DNA of 37,835 nt, taken from contig CAJWQR010000010.1 in the NCBI GenBank assembly GCA_913045195.1, positions 1-37,835 on the forward strand. The letters are read 5' to 3'. The notes under the pieces are model-generated. The model saw only the letters and a program-made list of their open reading frames with translations, was not told the DNA's origin and ran no database searches. Position numbers and translations under genes: made by a program. Of this stretch, positions 10,249-19,185 are shown in pieces (position 1 is the first letter of the stretch; each line of letters starts with the position of its first letter). This DNA is from an uncultured Legionellales bacterium. GTDB taxonomy: Bacteria > Pseudomonadota > Gammaproteobacteria > Eutrophobiales > Eutrophobiaceae.

Positions 10249-12222
10249 ATGATAAATCATATCGAAACAATTTATCTCACCATCGTTTTAGCACCACTGG
10301 TCGGGGCATTACTTGCAGGATTTTTAGGAAGCGCTATTGGTAGAGCTGGCGCTCACTGGGTCACGATTATTGGTGTGGGGATATCAAGTATACTTTCTAT
10401 ATTGGTTTATAAACACCATATTATTGATGGTGCGCCAGATTATAATCAGGCTGTTTACACCTGGCTAAGCAGCGGAGGTATTGATTTTCAGATTGGGTTT
10501 TTAATTGACCCGCTTTCGGTCACAATGATGGTGGTGGTTAGTTTTGTCTCGTGGATGATTCACATCTACACCATTGGTTATATGCATGATGACCCAGGTT
10601 ACCAACGTTTCTTTAGTTACATTTCCTTATTTACGTTTGCTATGTTGATGTTGGTGATGGCGAATAATTTTTTACAATTATTCTTTGGATGGGAAGCAGT
10701 GGGTTTAGTCTCTTACTTATTAATTGGATTCTGGTTTAAAAAAGAGAGCGCTATTTTTGCAAATCTAAAAGCATTCCTGGTTAACAGGGTAGGGGATTTT
10801 GGTTTTTTACTGGGTATCGCTGCAATCTTAATGTATTTCAATACATTAGATTACGTTGAAGTTTTTAATAATGTAGAACAACACAAAGATACTACTATCA
10901 CAATTTTAAGTGGTGAATCCTGGTCAGTGATGACCGTAATTTGTCTTAGTTTATTTATTGGCGCGATGGGTAAATCAGCGCAAGTTCCCCTACATGTTTG
11001 GTTACCTGATTCGATGGAAGGACCTACCCCTATCTCTGCATTGATTCATGCAGCAACGATGGTCACCGCGGGCATCTTTATGGTCTCCAGAATGTCACCT
11101 CTATTTGAGCTATCTGTAACAACATTAAATTTAATCTTAGTGATTGGCGCGGTCACTGCCTTATCTATGGGATTTCTTGGGCTTGTTCAAAATGATATTA
11201 AACGCGTTGTTGCCTATTCCACGTTATCGCAGTTAGGTTATATGACCGTCGCATTAGGCGCATCTGCCTATGCTGCGGCAATGTTTCATCTTTTCACTCA
11301 TGCTTTTTTCAAAGCACTTTTATTTTTAGCAGCAGGCGCTGTTATTATTGTGATGCATCACGAACAGGATATGAGAAAGATGGGCGGACTATTTAAATAT
11401 ATGCCGATTACTTGTCTGACTTGTTTTATTGGTTCACTTGCGCTGATTGGTTTTCCGGGCACATCCGGTTTTTTTTCCAAAGACCTGATTATTGAGGCGG
11501 TCCATCATTCATCCTTACCCGCTTCCGGTTTTGCCTATTATGCGGTTTTATCGGGCGTTTTTATTACCGCCTTGTACACTTTCCGTCTCTTTTTTATGAC
11601 CTTTTTTGGAAAAGAAAATATGAAAAAAGAGGTCTGGAAAAAACTACATGAGGCACCTGCTGTGGTTACTGCCCCATTATTGGTGCTTGCCGTACCCTCG
11701 TTATTACTTGGACTTTTTTTAATCGAGCCGTTATTGGTAGGGGATTACTTTGGCAGTGCTATTTATGTCTCTGGTGAGCACAATGTGTTATCAAAAATTG
11801 CTGCAGAGTATCAAGGCATCATCCATTTTATTACCCATGCATTTTTATATCCGCCTGTCTATTTAGCTTTTTCAGGAATATTTGTTGCCTGGTTATGTTA
11901 TATCAAGTACCCCTGTCTCCCCGGTAAATTAGTGAATCGAATTGGGTTTATTTATAAAGTACTTGTTAATAAATATGGATTTGATGATTTTAACCAAATT
12001 GTTTTTGCAGGTGGTGTTAGAAAGATAGGACATTTCCTTTCCGAGTTTGGTGATATTAAGATGATTGATGGCGTACTCGTAAATGGTTCTGCGAGAAGCA
12101 TCCGTATCTTTTCAAATATGATTCGTCACATACAGTCGGGTTACCTTTATCACTATGCTTTCGCCATTATTATCGGACTACTTTTACTGCTCGTTATTTT
12201 TGTGCATAGAGCAGGGTATTGA
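10249..12222 (+). CDS. nuoL: NADH-quinone oxidoreductase subunit L
   Basis: 657-residue antiporter-like pump subunit at the far end of the membrane arm. The pump residues expected of the family can be found: Glu in FFGWEAVGLVSYLLIGFW (TM5), Lys in GAMGKSAQVPLHVWLPD (TM7), and Lys in TSGFFSKDLIIEA (TM12). The C-terminal part continues into the long lateral helix that runs along the arm, and the protein ends with a final hydrophobic segment. Length is normal for the family. A GGGTAGGGC stretch directly before ATG serves as ribosome site. Confidence 0.95.
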   Translation: MINHIETIYLTIVLAPLVGALLAGFLGSAIGRAGAHWVTIIGVGISSILSILVYKHHIIDGAPDYNQAVYTWLSSGGIDFQIGFLIDPLSVTMMVVVSFVSWMIHIYTIGYMHDDPGYQRFFSYISLFTFAMLMLVMANNFLQLFFGWEAVGLVSYLLIGFWFKKESAIFANLKAFLVNRVGDFGFLLGIAAILMYFNTLDYVEVFNNVEQHKDTTITILSGESWSVMTVICLSLFIGAMGKSAQVPLHVWLPDSMEGPTPISALIHAATMVTAGIFMVSRMSPLFELSVTTLNLILVIGAVTALSMGFLGLVQNDIKRVVAYSTLSQLGYMTVALGASAYAAAMFHLFTHAFFKALLFLAAGAVIIVMHHEQDMRKMGGLFKYMPITCLTCFIGSLALIGFPGTSGFFSKDLIIEAVHHSSLPASGFAYYAVLSGVFITALYTFRLFFMTFFGKENMKKEVWKKLHEAPAVVTAPLLVLAVPSLLLGLFLIEPLLVGDYFGSAIYVSGEHNVLSKIAAEYQGIIHFITHAFLYPPVYLAFSGIFVAWLCYIKYPCLPGKLVNRIGFIYKVLVNKYGFDDFNQIVFAGGVRKIGHFLSEFGDIKMIDGVLVNGSARSIRIFSNMIRHIQSGYLYHYAFAIIIGLLLLLVIFVHRAGY

Positions 12223-12226
12223 CTAA

Positions 12227-13747
12227 ATGTTTTTAGATAACTTACCTATTTTAAGTATGTTGATTTGGGTGCCGATTCTGGGCGGTATCTGGACCTTAAT
12301 TATTAGTGATCAACAGGAACGAATAGTTAAGCATTTTTCACTTTTTATTACCACCATAACGTTTTTATTATCAGCCGTACTTTATTATCAATTTGATAAT
12401 AGTTTTTCAGGAATGCAGTTTATTGAAGAGTTTTATTGGATTGAAGCTTTCGGTATTAAATATCATCTTGGTGTTGATGGCATTGCCTTGCCATTAATTA
12501 TGCTGACAACCTTTACCACGGTACTTGTTGTATTAGCGGCATGGGAAGTGATTGATGAAAATATTTCCTATTATATGTGTGCCTTTCTGGTGCTGACAGG
12601 ATTAATGAATGGTGTCTTTGTTGCATTAGATAGTATTTTATTTTATGTATTCTGGGAGTCCATGCTCATTCCAATGTTTTTAATTATTGGTATCTGGGGC
12701 GGACCAAATCGCGTTTATGCCACAATCAAATTTTTTCTATACACGTTTCTCGGTTCAGTATTTATGTTAGTTGCACTTCTTTATTTATATTCTGTTACCG
12801 GTAGTTTTAATATCCAGGCCTTACATGAGGTACCCTTAGAACTAACAGCACAAAAACTAATTTTTATTGCTTTTTTTCTGGCATTTGCAGTCAAAATTCC
12901 AATGTGGCCGGTTCATACCTGGTTGCCCGACGCTCACGTTGAAGCACCGACCGGTGGTTCAGTGATACTGGCTGCCATCATGTTGAAAATGGGTGGTTAT
13001 GGCTTTCTCCGGTTTAGTTTACCGATTGCGCCTGATGCGAGCCTGTTCTTTGGGAATACGATGATTGTGCTTTCGCTGATTGCGATTGTTTATATTGGTT
13101 TTGTGGCACTTGTCCAGGAAGATATGAAAAAGCTAATTGCCTATTCGTCGATTTCACATATGGGTTTTGTCACCTTAGGTTTTTTTATCCCCTTTGGTAT
13201 TTTTGCGGCGACAAATTCAAGTGCTGGTGCAGTGATGGGTATGGAAGGCGCAATGATGCAAATGATATCCCATGGCTTTATTTCAGCAGCGATGTTTTTA
13301 TGCGTCGGTGTGATGTACGAGCGTTTACATAGTCGTATGATTAAAGATTATGGCGGGGTCGTAAATAGTATGCCGTGTTTTGCTGCTTTCATGATGTTAT
13401 TTGCCATGGCAAATTCCGGATTACCAGGAACATCAGGATTTGTTGGTGAATTTCTGGTGATACTCAGTAGTTTTAAAGTAAGTTTTTGGATCGCATTTAC
13501 TGCCGCATTGACATTAATACTGGGGGCTGCCTATACCTTGTGGATGTATAAACGCGTCATCTTTGGCGAAGCAATAAGAGAAGAAGTGTCTGATTTAAAA
13601 GATATTGACGCAAGAGAAGGTTTTATTCTTTTTCTATTGGCGAGCGTTGTATTGTTATTTGGTGTTTGGCCGGCGCCAGTATTTGATGTGATGCATGTTT
13701 CTGTACAGCAACTCATTGAACATATTTCACAAACGAAATTATTGTAG
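12227..13747 (+). CDS. nuoM: NADH-quinone oxidoreductase subunit M
   Basis: 506-residue antiporter-like pump subunit with about 14 helices. The NuoM-specific motif YHLGVDGIALPLIMLTTF is at about residues 80-97. The pump residues are present: Glu in FYVFWESMLIPMFLIIGIWG (TM5), Lys in FAVKIPMWPVHTWLPDAH (TM7), Lys in IMLKMGGYG (TM8), and Glu in SGFVGEFLVI (TM12). The length matches the family. nuoL ends 4 bases upstream and nuoN starts 10 bases downstream. Confidence 0.95.
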   Translation: MFLDNLPILSMLIWVPILGGIWTLIISDQQERIVKHFSLFITTITFLLSAVLYYQFDNSFSGMQFIEEFYWIEAFGIKYHLGVDGIALPLIMLTTFTTVLVVLAAWEVIDENISYYMCAFLVLTGLMNGVFVALDSILFYVFWESMLIPMFLIIGIWGGPNRVYATIKFFLYTFLGSVFMLVALLYLYSVTGSFNIQALHEVPLELTAQKLIFIAFFLAFAVKIPMWPVHTWLPDAHVEAPTGGSVILAAIMLKMGGYGFLRFSLPIAPDASLFFGNTMIVLSLIAIVYIGFVALVQEDMKKLIAYSSISHMGFVTLGFFIPFGIFAATNSSAGAVMGMEGAMMQMISHGFISAAMFLCVGVMYERLHSRMIKDYGGVVNSMPCFAAFMMLFAMANSGLPGTSGFVGEFLVILSSFKVSFWIAFTAALTLILGAAYTLWMYKRVIFGEAIREEVSDLKDIDAREGFILFLLASVVLLFGVWPAPVFDVMHVSVQQLIEHISQTKLL

Positions 13748-13757
13748 AAGATAAACT

Positions 13758-15188
13758 ATGAGAACAGATTTAATTATTGTAATACCAGAAATAACATTAC
13801 TTACAATGGCATGCTTGGTATTGCTCGTTGATGCCTTTAGTAAAGACCCTTTACATAAAATAACTTATTGGGTAACACAGTTAAGTTTATTGCTTACCCT
13901 TTGCGCGCTGTTTTATTACAGTCCGGATTACTCATATATTGCATTCAACGGCGGTTTTATTACCGACACTATGAGTGTTCTGCTAAAAGGCTTCATCTGC
14001 GCAATTACCATTATTGTTTTTTTCTATTCTTATGAGTATTTAAAAGAAAATGAATTATTAAAAGGCGAATATTTTGTTCTGGGATTATTTGCTGTGTTAG
14101 GCATGATGATTATGACTTCTGCCTATCATCTACTTTCTATCTATCTTGGTCTTGAATTGCTTTCACTCTCACTATACGCGATGGTCGCGATGCAACGTGA
14201 ATCAACATTTGCGACAGAGGCTGCAATAAAATATTTTGTGTTAGGTGCGTTGGCCTCAGGTATGTTGTTATATGGTATTTCTATGATTTATGGTGTCACC
14301 GGATCACTCCAACTCACTGAGATCACAGAAGCCATTAATAGTGGTGTGGTCGATAGAATGTATCTTGTCTACGGCATGGTTTTTCTGATTGTTGGTATTG
14401 CTTTTAAATTAGGCGCTGCGCCTTTTCATATGTGGGTTCCTGATGTTTATCAGGGCGCACCGACTTCAGTAACATTATTTATTAGTAGCGCACCAAAGTT
14501 GGCAGGCTTTGCTATGGCAGTACGAATATTGGTCGACGGATTATTTCCACTTGTGGATGATTGGCAAGCTATTTTGAGTGTGTTGGCAGTTTTATCGATG
14601 GCGATTGGCAACATTATTGCGATCGCGCAAACCAATATTAAACGCATGCTGGCCTATTCTACTATTGCTCATGTTGGTTATTTATTTCTTGGACTCATCG
14701 CGGGGACGGCTTCAGGTTTTGCCGGCTCTATGTTCTATATTATTAGTTATGCACTAATGAGTATGGGTACCTTTGGGATGATAATTTTGTTGGGACGTTA
14801 CGACTTAGAGGCAGAAAAACTTGATGATTTTAAAGGTTTATCAATACGTAATAGTTGGTTTGCTTTTATTATGCTTTGTTTGATGTTCTCTATGGCCGGC
14901 GTCCCGCCGTTTCTTGGTTTTTGGTCAAAATGGTTTGTCTTAAAGGAGCTTGTGGCATCAGGTTTTATTGAGTTAGCCGTAGTTGCTGTTTTCTTTTCGA
15001 TTATTGGGGTTTATTATTATCTTCGTATTATTAAGCTTATGTACTTTGATCAACCAGATACGATGAGCGCGATAAAGGCATCACAACAAATGCGAGCGGT
15101 GTTGACAATTAATGGATTATTAATATTGCTCATTGGTCTCGCACCTAATTCATTGATGCGAATCTGTCTTACCGCGTTTTCTGGTTAA
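13758..15188 (+). CDS. nuoN: NADH-quinone oxidoreductase subunit N
   Basis: 476-residue antiporter-like pump subunit, last gene of the nuo operon. TM5 carries Glu in IYLGLELLSLSLYAMVA, TM7 carries Lys in VGIAFKLGAAPFHMWVPDVY, TM8 has Lys in SSAPKLAGFAM, and TM12 has Lys in FLGFWSKWFVLKE. Each is the expected half-channel residue. With this gene all 14 nuo genes are present, in standard order and apparently intact. The next gene on the other strand (psd) converges on it with only 24 bases between stops. Confidence 0.95.
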   Translation: MRTDLIIVIPEITLLTMACLVLLVDAFSKDPLHKITYWVTQLSLLLTLCALFYYSPDYSYIAFNGGFITDTMSVLLKGFICAITIIVFFYSYEYLKENELLKGEYFVLGLFAVLGMMIMTSAYHLLSIYLGLELLSLSLYAMVAMQRESTFATEAAIKYFVLGALASGMLLYGISMIYGVTGSLQLTEITEAINSGVVDRMYLVYGMVFLIVGIAFKLGAAPFHMWVPDVYQGAPTSVTLFISSAPKLAGFAMAVRILVDGLFPLVDDWQAILSVLAVLSMAIGNIIAIAQTNIKRMLAYSTIAHVGYLFLGLIAGTASGFAGSMFYIISYALMSMGTFGMIILLGRYDLEAEKLDDFKGLSIRNSWFAFIMLCLMFSMAGVPPFLGFWSKWFVLKELVASGFIELAVVAVFFSIIGVYYYLRIIKLMYFDQPDTMSAIKASQQMRAVLTINGLLILLIGLAPNSLMRICLTAFSG

Positions 15189-15212
15189 CAAAGATTTAAT
15201 ATAAAAGATATT

Positions 15213-16070
15213 TTATTGTATTTTTGTATTACCCAATAACTGTCCTACTTCTATTGGGTTATTCTTTTTGATATCAGGCATCCATAATAATTTATCTTTC
15301 TGAAATAAGAGAATAACAGTTGATCCCATATTGAAGTGACCAAACTCATCTGCCTGATTTAGTTTTATAGATTGATCATTATATTCTTTAATTGTTAATT
15401 CACGTTTTTTTGTGGGTGTGATTTCACCCAACCAAACTGTTTCCATACTACCAACAAAAATAGCACCAACCATTATTTGCGCCATCAAACCTAATTTCGT
15501 TTCAAAAATACTAATGAAGCGTTCATTTCTCGCAAATAATTGGTTTACATTTTCAACACTCGCCGTATTGACCGGAAATAAATCACCAGGGACATAAATG
15601 GTTTTTATTAATCGACCAGAGACTGGCATATGAATTCGATGATAGTCACGCGGGGCTAGGTAGAGTGTTGCAAAAGAGCCATTTAAAAAATTACACGAGA
15701 GAGTTATATCTCCTCCCAGAAGCTGCTCTATACTGTATTTTTTATTTTTAGCTTGCAGTAATTGGCCGTCATCGATATTACCTATTTGACTAACCGCACC
15801 ATCAACAGGAGAGAGGATAAAAGAACTATCAATTACCCAATTTCTGACATTTTTTTTGAGTTTTCTTGTAAAAAAAGCATTAAAGGATTTGTAGTCAGCA
15901 GGCTTTGCATTTAGAGCCAAACTCATATCGACAGCATAGATACGGATAAATAGATTGATTAGGAAACTTTTAAAAGGTTTGAATTCAATTCTGGTCAGGC
16001 GATGGATAAGTCTTGATAAGCTATGCTGAGGAAGACAATACAGTAATATAATCTTTAAATGGTTTAGCAT
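15213..16070 (-). CDS. psd: Phosphatidylserine decarboxylase proenzyme
   Basis: 285 residues from the chosen start. It makes phosphatidylethanolamine by decarboxylating phosphatidylserine at the inner membrane. The proenzyme cleaves itself at an LGST-type site to give a pyruvoyl group; here the site reads MGST at 248-251, so Ser250 would become the pyruvoyl residue. The self-cleavage partners are visible: Asp90 in SPVDG and His147 in RDYHRIHMPVSG. These two numbers equal the E. coli numbering, which supports ATG 16070 over the upstream in-frame TTG at 16088. Leu to Met in the cleavage site is a mild departure. It lies downstream of the copper chaperone pair on the same strand, 44 bases away, and converges on nuoN. 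Confidence 0.93.
   Translation of the reverse strand: MLNHLKIILLYCLPQHSLSRLIHRLTRIEFKPFKSFLINLFIRIYAVDMSLALNAKPADYKSFNAFFTRKLKKNVRNWVIDSSFILSPVDGAVSQIGNIDDGQLLQAKNKKYSIEQLLGGDITLSCNFLNGSFATLYLAPRDYHRIHMPVSGRLIKTIYVPGDLFPVNTASVENVNQLFARNERFISIFETKLGLMAQIMVGAIFVGSMETVWLGEITPTKKRELTIKEYNDQSIKLNQADEFGHFNMGSTVILLFQKDKLLWMPDIKKNNPIEVGQLLGNTKIQ
15231..15270 (+). terminator. Possible nuo terminator inside the 3' end of psd
   Basis: ACCCAATA at 15231-15238 pairs perfectly with TATTGGGT at 15252-15259 across a 13-base loop, and TATTCTTTTT follows. Read on the plus strand this is a weak intrinsic terminator about 43 bases after the nuoN stop. It lies wholly within the coding end of the convergent psd gene, where the two arms encode parts of NNPIEVGQLLGN. 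The stem is short and not G+C-rich, so it may be chance. Confidence 0.4.
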
Positions 16071-16114
16071 GTGATTAAATATTGACAATATTATGTTTGT
16101 TTTTAATGGCGTTA

Positions 16115-16570
16115 TTAATGTTTACGATATTTTCGTTTTTTAACCTGGGCTTTTACTAGGATTTTAACGCCGTTTGAAAATGTAAACGTTAGTGTTGGCT
16201 TATCACCGATTTCTAGTGGTGTTTTAGGGTTAAACAGCATCAAATGATAATCTCCAGGTAATAATTTAATTGTTGATTTAGCTGGTATTGTTAGCGATAA
16301 GTGTCTCTCCATACTGGCCACCTCATCTTTAACTATACTTCGATGAATTTCAATGGAAGAAAATAAAGGACTCGACACTGAAACTAAAGATGCTGTTTTT
16401 GTTGTATTATTTTTCAATGTCACATACGCAACTAAAACAGATACGGTTGGCGGTGCTTCACTTATCCATAGATGACTAATGTCGATTCCCGAAATATCTT
16501 CTGCTAAGACAATACTTGCATTCAGAAATATAATGAAAATAAAAATTAAACCATTAATCTTTTTCATCAA
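16115..16570 (-). CDS. PCuAC-family periplasmic copper chaperone
   Basis: 151 residues. A signal peptide (residues 1 to about 23, ending IVLAE) exports it to the periplasm. The copper-binding pattern of the family, H-x10-M-x21-H-x-M, is fully met: His of EIHRS, Met of VASMERH ten residues on, then the His and Met of YHLML after 21 more. Proteins of this type hold Cu(I) and, with Sco, deliver copper to the Cu-A centre of cytochrome c oxidase. It overlaps the end of the sco gene by 17 bases, so the two are almost certainly co-transcribed. The C-terminus is lysine/arginine-rich. A second ATG one codon in is also possible as start. Confidence 0.88.
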   Translation of the reverse strand: MMKKINGLIFIFIIFLNASIVLAEDISGIDISHLWISEAPPTVSVLVAYVTLKNNTTKTASLVSVSSPLFSSIEIHRSIVKDEVASMERHLSLTIPAKSTIKLLPGDYHLMLFNPKTPLEIGDKPTLTFTFSNGVKILVKAQVKKRKYRKH

Positions 16571-17207
16571 TAAACCTTTTTATATTTTTAAATTGTTCGA
16601 TTATTTTTTCTGGCTGATGAGGCGGAGATAGTTTTGCTATAAGACGTGTTTTTGGATCAATTACAAAAATTGATGCAGAGTGGTCCACTAAGTAATTATT
16701 ATTTTCCTTTTTCATATTATAATAATAAGGAATACCAATTTGTCTTGTTAAACTATTTTCAATAGTAGGTTCACCACTTAATCCAACAAAATCTTGATCA
16801 AAAAAAGAGATATAACTTGACAGTTTTTCAGTGGTGTCACGTTCCGGGTCAACGGTGACAAATATAATCTGAATATTTTCATAATAGTTTGCGAGGTGTT
16901 GGTAGACATTAGCCATAACAGACATCGTAATAGGGCAAATATCCGGACAGTTTGTGTAGCCGAAAAAGATAAACGACCATTTTCCACTTATGTTACTCAA
17001 CTCAAATGCGTTACCATTATGATCTTTAGCACTAAAATTTTTTATCTGTTTTGGATTAGGCCAAAACAAGCCCCTGAGTTCATTATTTTGTACTAACTGA
17101 TTTTGTGATTGTTTTAGGGAGATATAGAATCCTGTTCCTGCGGCTAAAATGATGAGCGCGACCATTGCCGGAATCAAAAATTTACTATTACTAAGTTTTG
17201 TGAGCAT
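16554..17207 (-). CDS. SCO1/SenC-family copper chaperone
   Basis: 217 residues. One N-terminal transmembrane helix (about residues 10-30) anchors a thioredoxin-fold domain in the periplasm. The copper/thiol site C-x3-C is Cys87 and Cys91 (NCPDICP), and the third ligand is His176 in VDHSASIFVID. Sco proteins help load or reduce the Cu-A site of cytochrome c oxidase. It is the first gene of a minus-strand set sco, PCuAC, psd. No oxidase genes are in the window, so the target oxidase must lie elsewhere. Function in copper delivery is inferred from family and partner. Confidence 0.92.
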   Translation of the reverse strand: MLTKLSNSKFLIPAMVALIILAAGTGFYISLKQSQNQLVQNNELRGLFWPNPKQIKNFSAKDHNGNAFELSNISGKWSFIFFGYTNCPDICPITMSVMANVYQHLANYYENIQIIFVTVDPERDTTEKLSSYISFFDQDFVGLSGEPTIENSLTRQIGIPYYYNMKKENNNYLVDHSASIFVIDPKTRLIAKLSPPHQPEKIIEQFKNIKRFIDEKD

Positions 17208-17262
17208 TTTGTTATTATACTAAAGAAAGCTAACTATTGCCGACGAACCCATTTTTTTTCTA

Positions 17263-17268
17263 TATAAT
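17263..17268 (+). promoter_or_regulatory. Candidate -10 element before the Mrp-like operon
   Basis: A perfect TATAAT lies in the 150-base divergent gap between sco and the MrpC-like gene, about 90 bases before the latter. A TTGCCG hexamer at 17237-17242 is 20 bases upstream, longer than the usual 16-18 spacing, so the match is incomplete. It would give a 5' leader of roughly 85 bases. No other strong promoter is visible in this gap. Confidence 0.35.
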
Positions 17269-17357
17269 GAACCTGGTAATTCATCGAATTTTTAGGTATT
17301 CAAATAATAAAAATCAACAATTTATATTGATAAAAGCGAGGTTATTTACAGATAAAA

Positions 17358-17705
17358 ATGGATATTCTAAGCTCGTTTAATTATTGGGTAGTGGTTATTT
17401 TAATGATGATAGGATTTTACATCATTATTGCGAATAATAATCTCATAAAAAAGATAATCGGTATTAATATATTCCAAACCTCAATTTTTATTATGTTTAT
17501 CTCCATGGGTAAGGTTATAGATGGAACAGCACCAATATTAACTGAATCGAGCACATTATATTCAAGCCCATTACCTCATGTATTGATACTCACAGCGATT
17601 GTCGTGGGAATTTCAACAACGGCATTAGGACTTGCTATTATTATTCGTATTCATACCGCATTTGGTACGATTGAAGACGATAAAATACAGCAGGAGATCA
17701 AGTGA
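17358..17705 (+). CDS. MrpC/NuoK-like cation:proton antiporter subunit C
   Basis: 115 residues with three transmembrane helices (about 10-27, 32-50 and 73-98). The third helix, PLPHVLILTAIVVGISTTALGLAI, is characteristic of MrpC (MnhC) proteins rather than NuoK, and the two membrane glutamates of NuoK are absent. MrpC packs next to MrpD in Mrp Na+/H+ antiporters. Its stop overlaps the GTG start of the next gene (GTGA), which indicates translational coupling. The ATG has no close Shine-Dalgarno match; a GAGG lies 16 bases upstream. It opens a five-gene module of pump-type subunits. Confidence 0.85.
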   Translation: MDILSSFNYWVVVILMMIGFYIIIANNNLIKKIIGINIFQTSIFIMFISMGKVIDGTAPILTESSTLYSSPLPHVLILTAIVVGISTTALGLAIIIRIHTAFGTIEDDKIQQEIK

Positions 17706-19183
17706 TTAGTTCGCAGCTACCTGCTTTACAGGTTGTGTTGCCGTTAGCTGCCGCACCACTTTGTATTCTTTTTCATAATCGTACTTTTGCTTGGTTGTTA
17801 ATGGTGTTTGTTAGTTTGGCATCGTTTGGTATTTCATGCGCATTATTTAACCAAGTATTAGCCGAAAATGCGATTACCTATGCAATGGGAGGGTGGGTTG
17901 CGCCCTGGGGTATTGAATACTATATCGATAAATTAACCACTTATATGCTATTAATCGTAAATGGTATTGCAGTTTTAGTCTCACTTGGTGCAAGAGAGAG
18001 CGTTGAGAATGAAATATCTTCAGATCGCATTTATTTATTTTATACCGCGTTCTTATTAAATCTTACTGGTTTGTTAGGGGTAATTATCACCGGAGATGCT
18101 TTTAATCTTTTTGTTTTTATTGAAATTGCATCACTATCATCTTATGCCATTATTAGTCTTGGAAAAGACAAGCGTTGCCTATACGCTGCTTTTAGGTATT
18201 TAGTTTACGGCACTGTAGGTGCTAGTTTTATATTAATTTCTGTCGGATTACTTTATGTTGTTACTGGCACATTAAATATAGCTGATTTATCACAACAGTT
18301 AGTAAATGCAGAAAACACAGCAACAATTACGACTGCATTTGTGTTCTTTGTTATTGGAATTGCTATAAAAGCAGCAATTTTTCCTATGCACCTATGGCTA
18401 CCCGATGCCTATACTTATTCACCATCAATTGTCTCTACATTTCTAGCGGGAACTACAACTAAAGTTTTTATCTACGTGTTGATAAGGTTTATTTATTCAC
18501 TATATGGTTATGAGTTTAGTTTTTTTCATGAATCATTTGATAATTTGTTAATGATTGCTGCATGCGGCGCAATACTTTACGGGTCATATCGGGCGATTAA
18601 ACAGGATAGTTTAAAGCGTTTATTAGCCTATTCCAGTATTGCGCAAATTGGTTATATGATTTTGGGTATTGCATTGATAACCGAACTTGGTCTTGCTGCT
18701 AGTTTGATACATATTTTTAATCACGCATTTATAAAAGTTGGCCTATTCCTGGCTGTGACAGCAATTATTTATTCTTATGGCACGGATTCAATAGAACGTT
18801 TAGCAGGTATGGCTAAAACATCACCATTTACCTTTGTTTTATTTTTAATTTCTGGATTAAGCATTATTGGTGTGCCATTAACTTCAGGATTTATTAGTAA
18901 ATGGTATTTAATCAAAGCCTCTCTTGAGGCAGGTTATTGGGGTCTTATTGTTATTATTGTTTTTTCATCAGTGCTGGCAATAATCTATATAGGCCGCGTC
19001 ATTGAGACGGCTTATTTTAAGCCTGAAGCCACGAATACTGCCTCATTTAATAATAAGAAGATGCCTCACCTATTATTTTTATCGTTATTTATTTTTTGTT
19101 TTATCAACATTTATTTAGGAATAGAGACTTCACTTAATGTTGATATGGCTTTTCAGATTGCACATGAATTAATTAATAAATAG
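17702..19183 (+). CDS. MrpD-like proton-translocating subunit, first copy
   Basis: 493 residues, about 14 helices, in the proton-antiporter membrane family that includes MrpA, MrpD and NuoL/M/N. The pump residues are present: Glu in FVFIEIASLSSYAIISLG (TM5), Lys in IAIKAAIFPMHLWLPDAY (TM7), Lys in AGTTTKVFIYVL (TM8), and Lys in TSGFISKWYLIKA (TM12). It most resembles MrpD, in keeping with the MrpC-like gene in front. The start is GTG 17702, coupled to the preceding stop. Two more subunits of this superfamily follow. Whether the module moves Na+ or only H+ cannot be told from the sequence. Confidence 0.87.
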   Translation: MISSQLPALQVVLPLAAAPLCILFHNRTFAWLLMVFVSLASFGISCALFNQVLAENAITYAMGGWVAPWGIEYYIDKLTTYMLLIVNGIAVLVSLGARESVENEISSDRIYLFYTAFLLNLTGLLGVIITGDAFNLFVFIEIASLSSYAIISLGKDKRCLYAAFRYLVYGTVGASFILISVGLLYVVTGTLNIADLSQQLVNAENTATITTAFVFFVIGIAIKAAIFPMHLWLPDAYTYSPSIVSTFLAGTTTKVFIYVLIRFIYSLYGYEFSFFHESFDNLLMIAACGAILYGSYRAIKQDSLKRLLAYSSIAQIGYMILGIALITELGLAASLIHIFNHAFIKVGLFLAVTAIIYSYGTDSIERLAGMAKTSPFTFVLFLISGLSIIGVPLTSGFISKWYLIKASLEAGYWGLIVIIVFSSVLAIIYIGRVIETAYFKPEATNTASFNNKKMPHLLFLSLFIFCFINIYLGIETSLNVDMAFQIAHELINK

Positions 19184-19185
19184 TA

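Noticed and set aside
17358-17705. Second nuoK
   Set aside because: Both membrane glutamates of NuoK are absent and the third helix matches MrpC.
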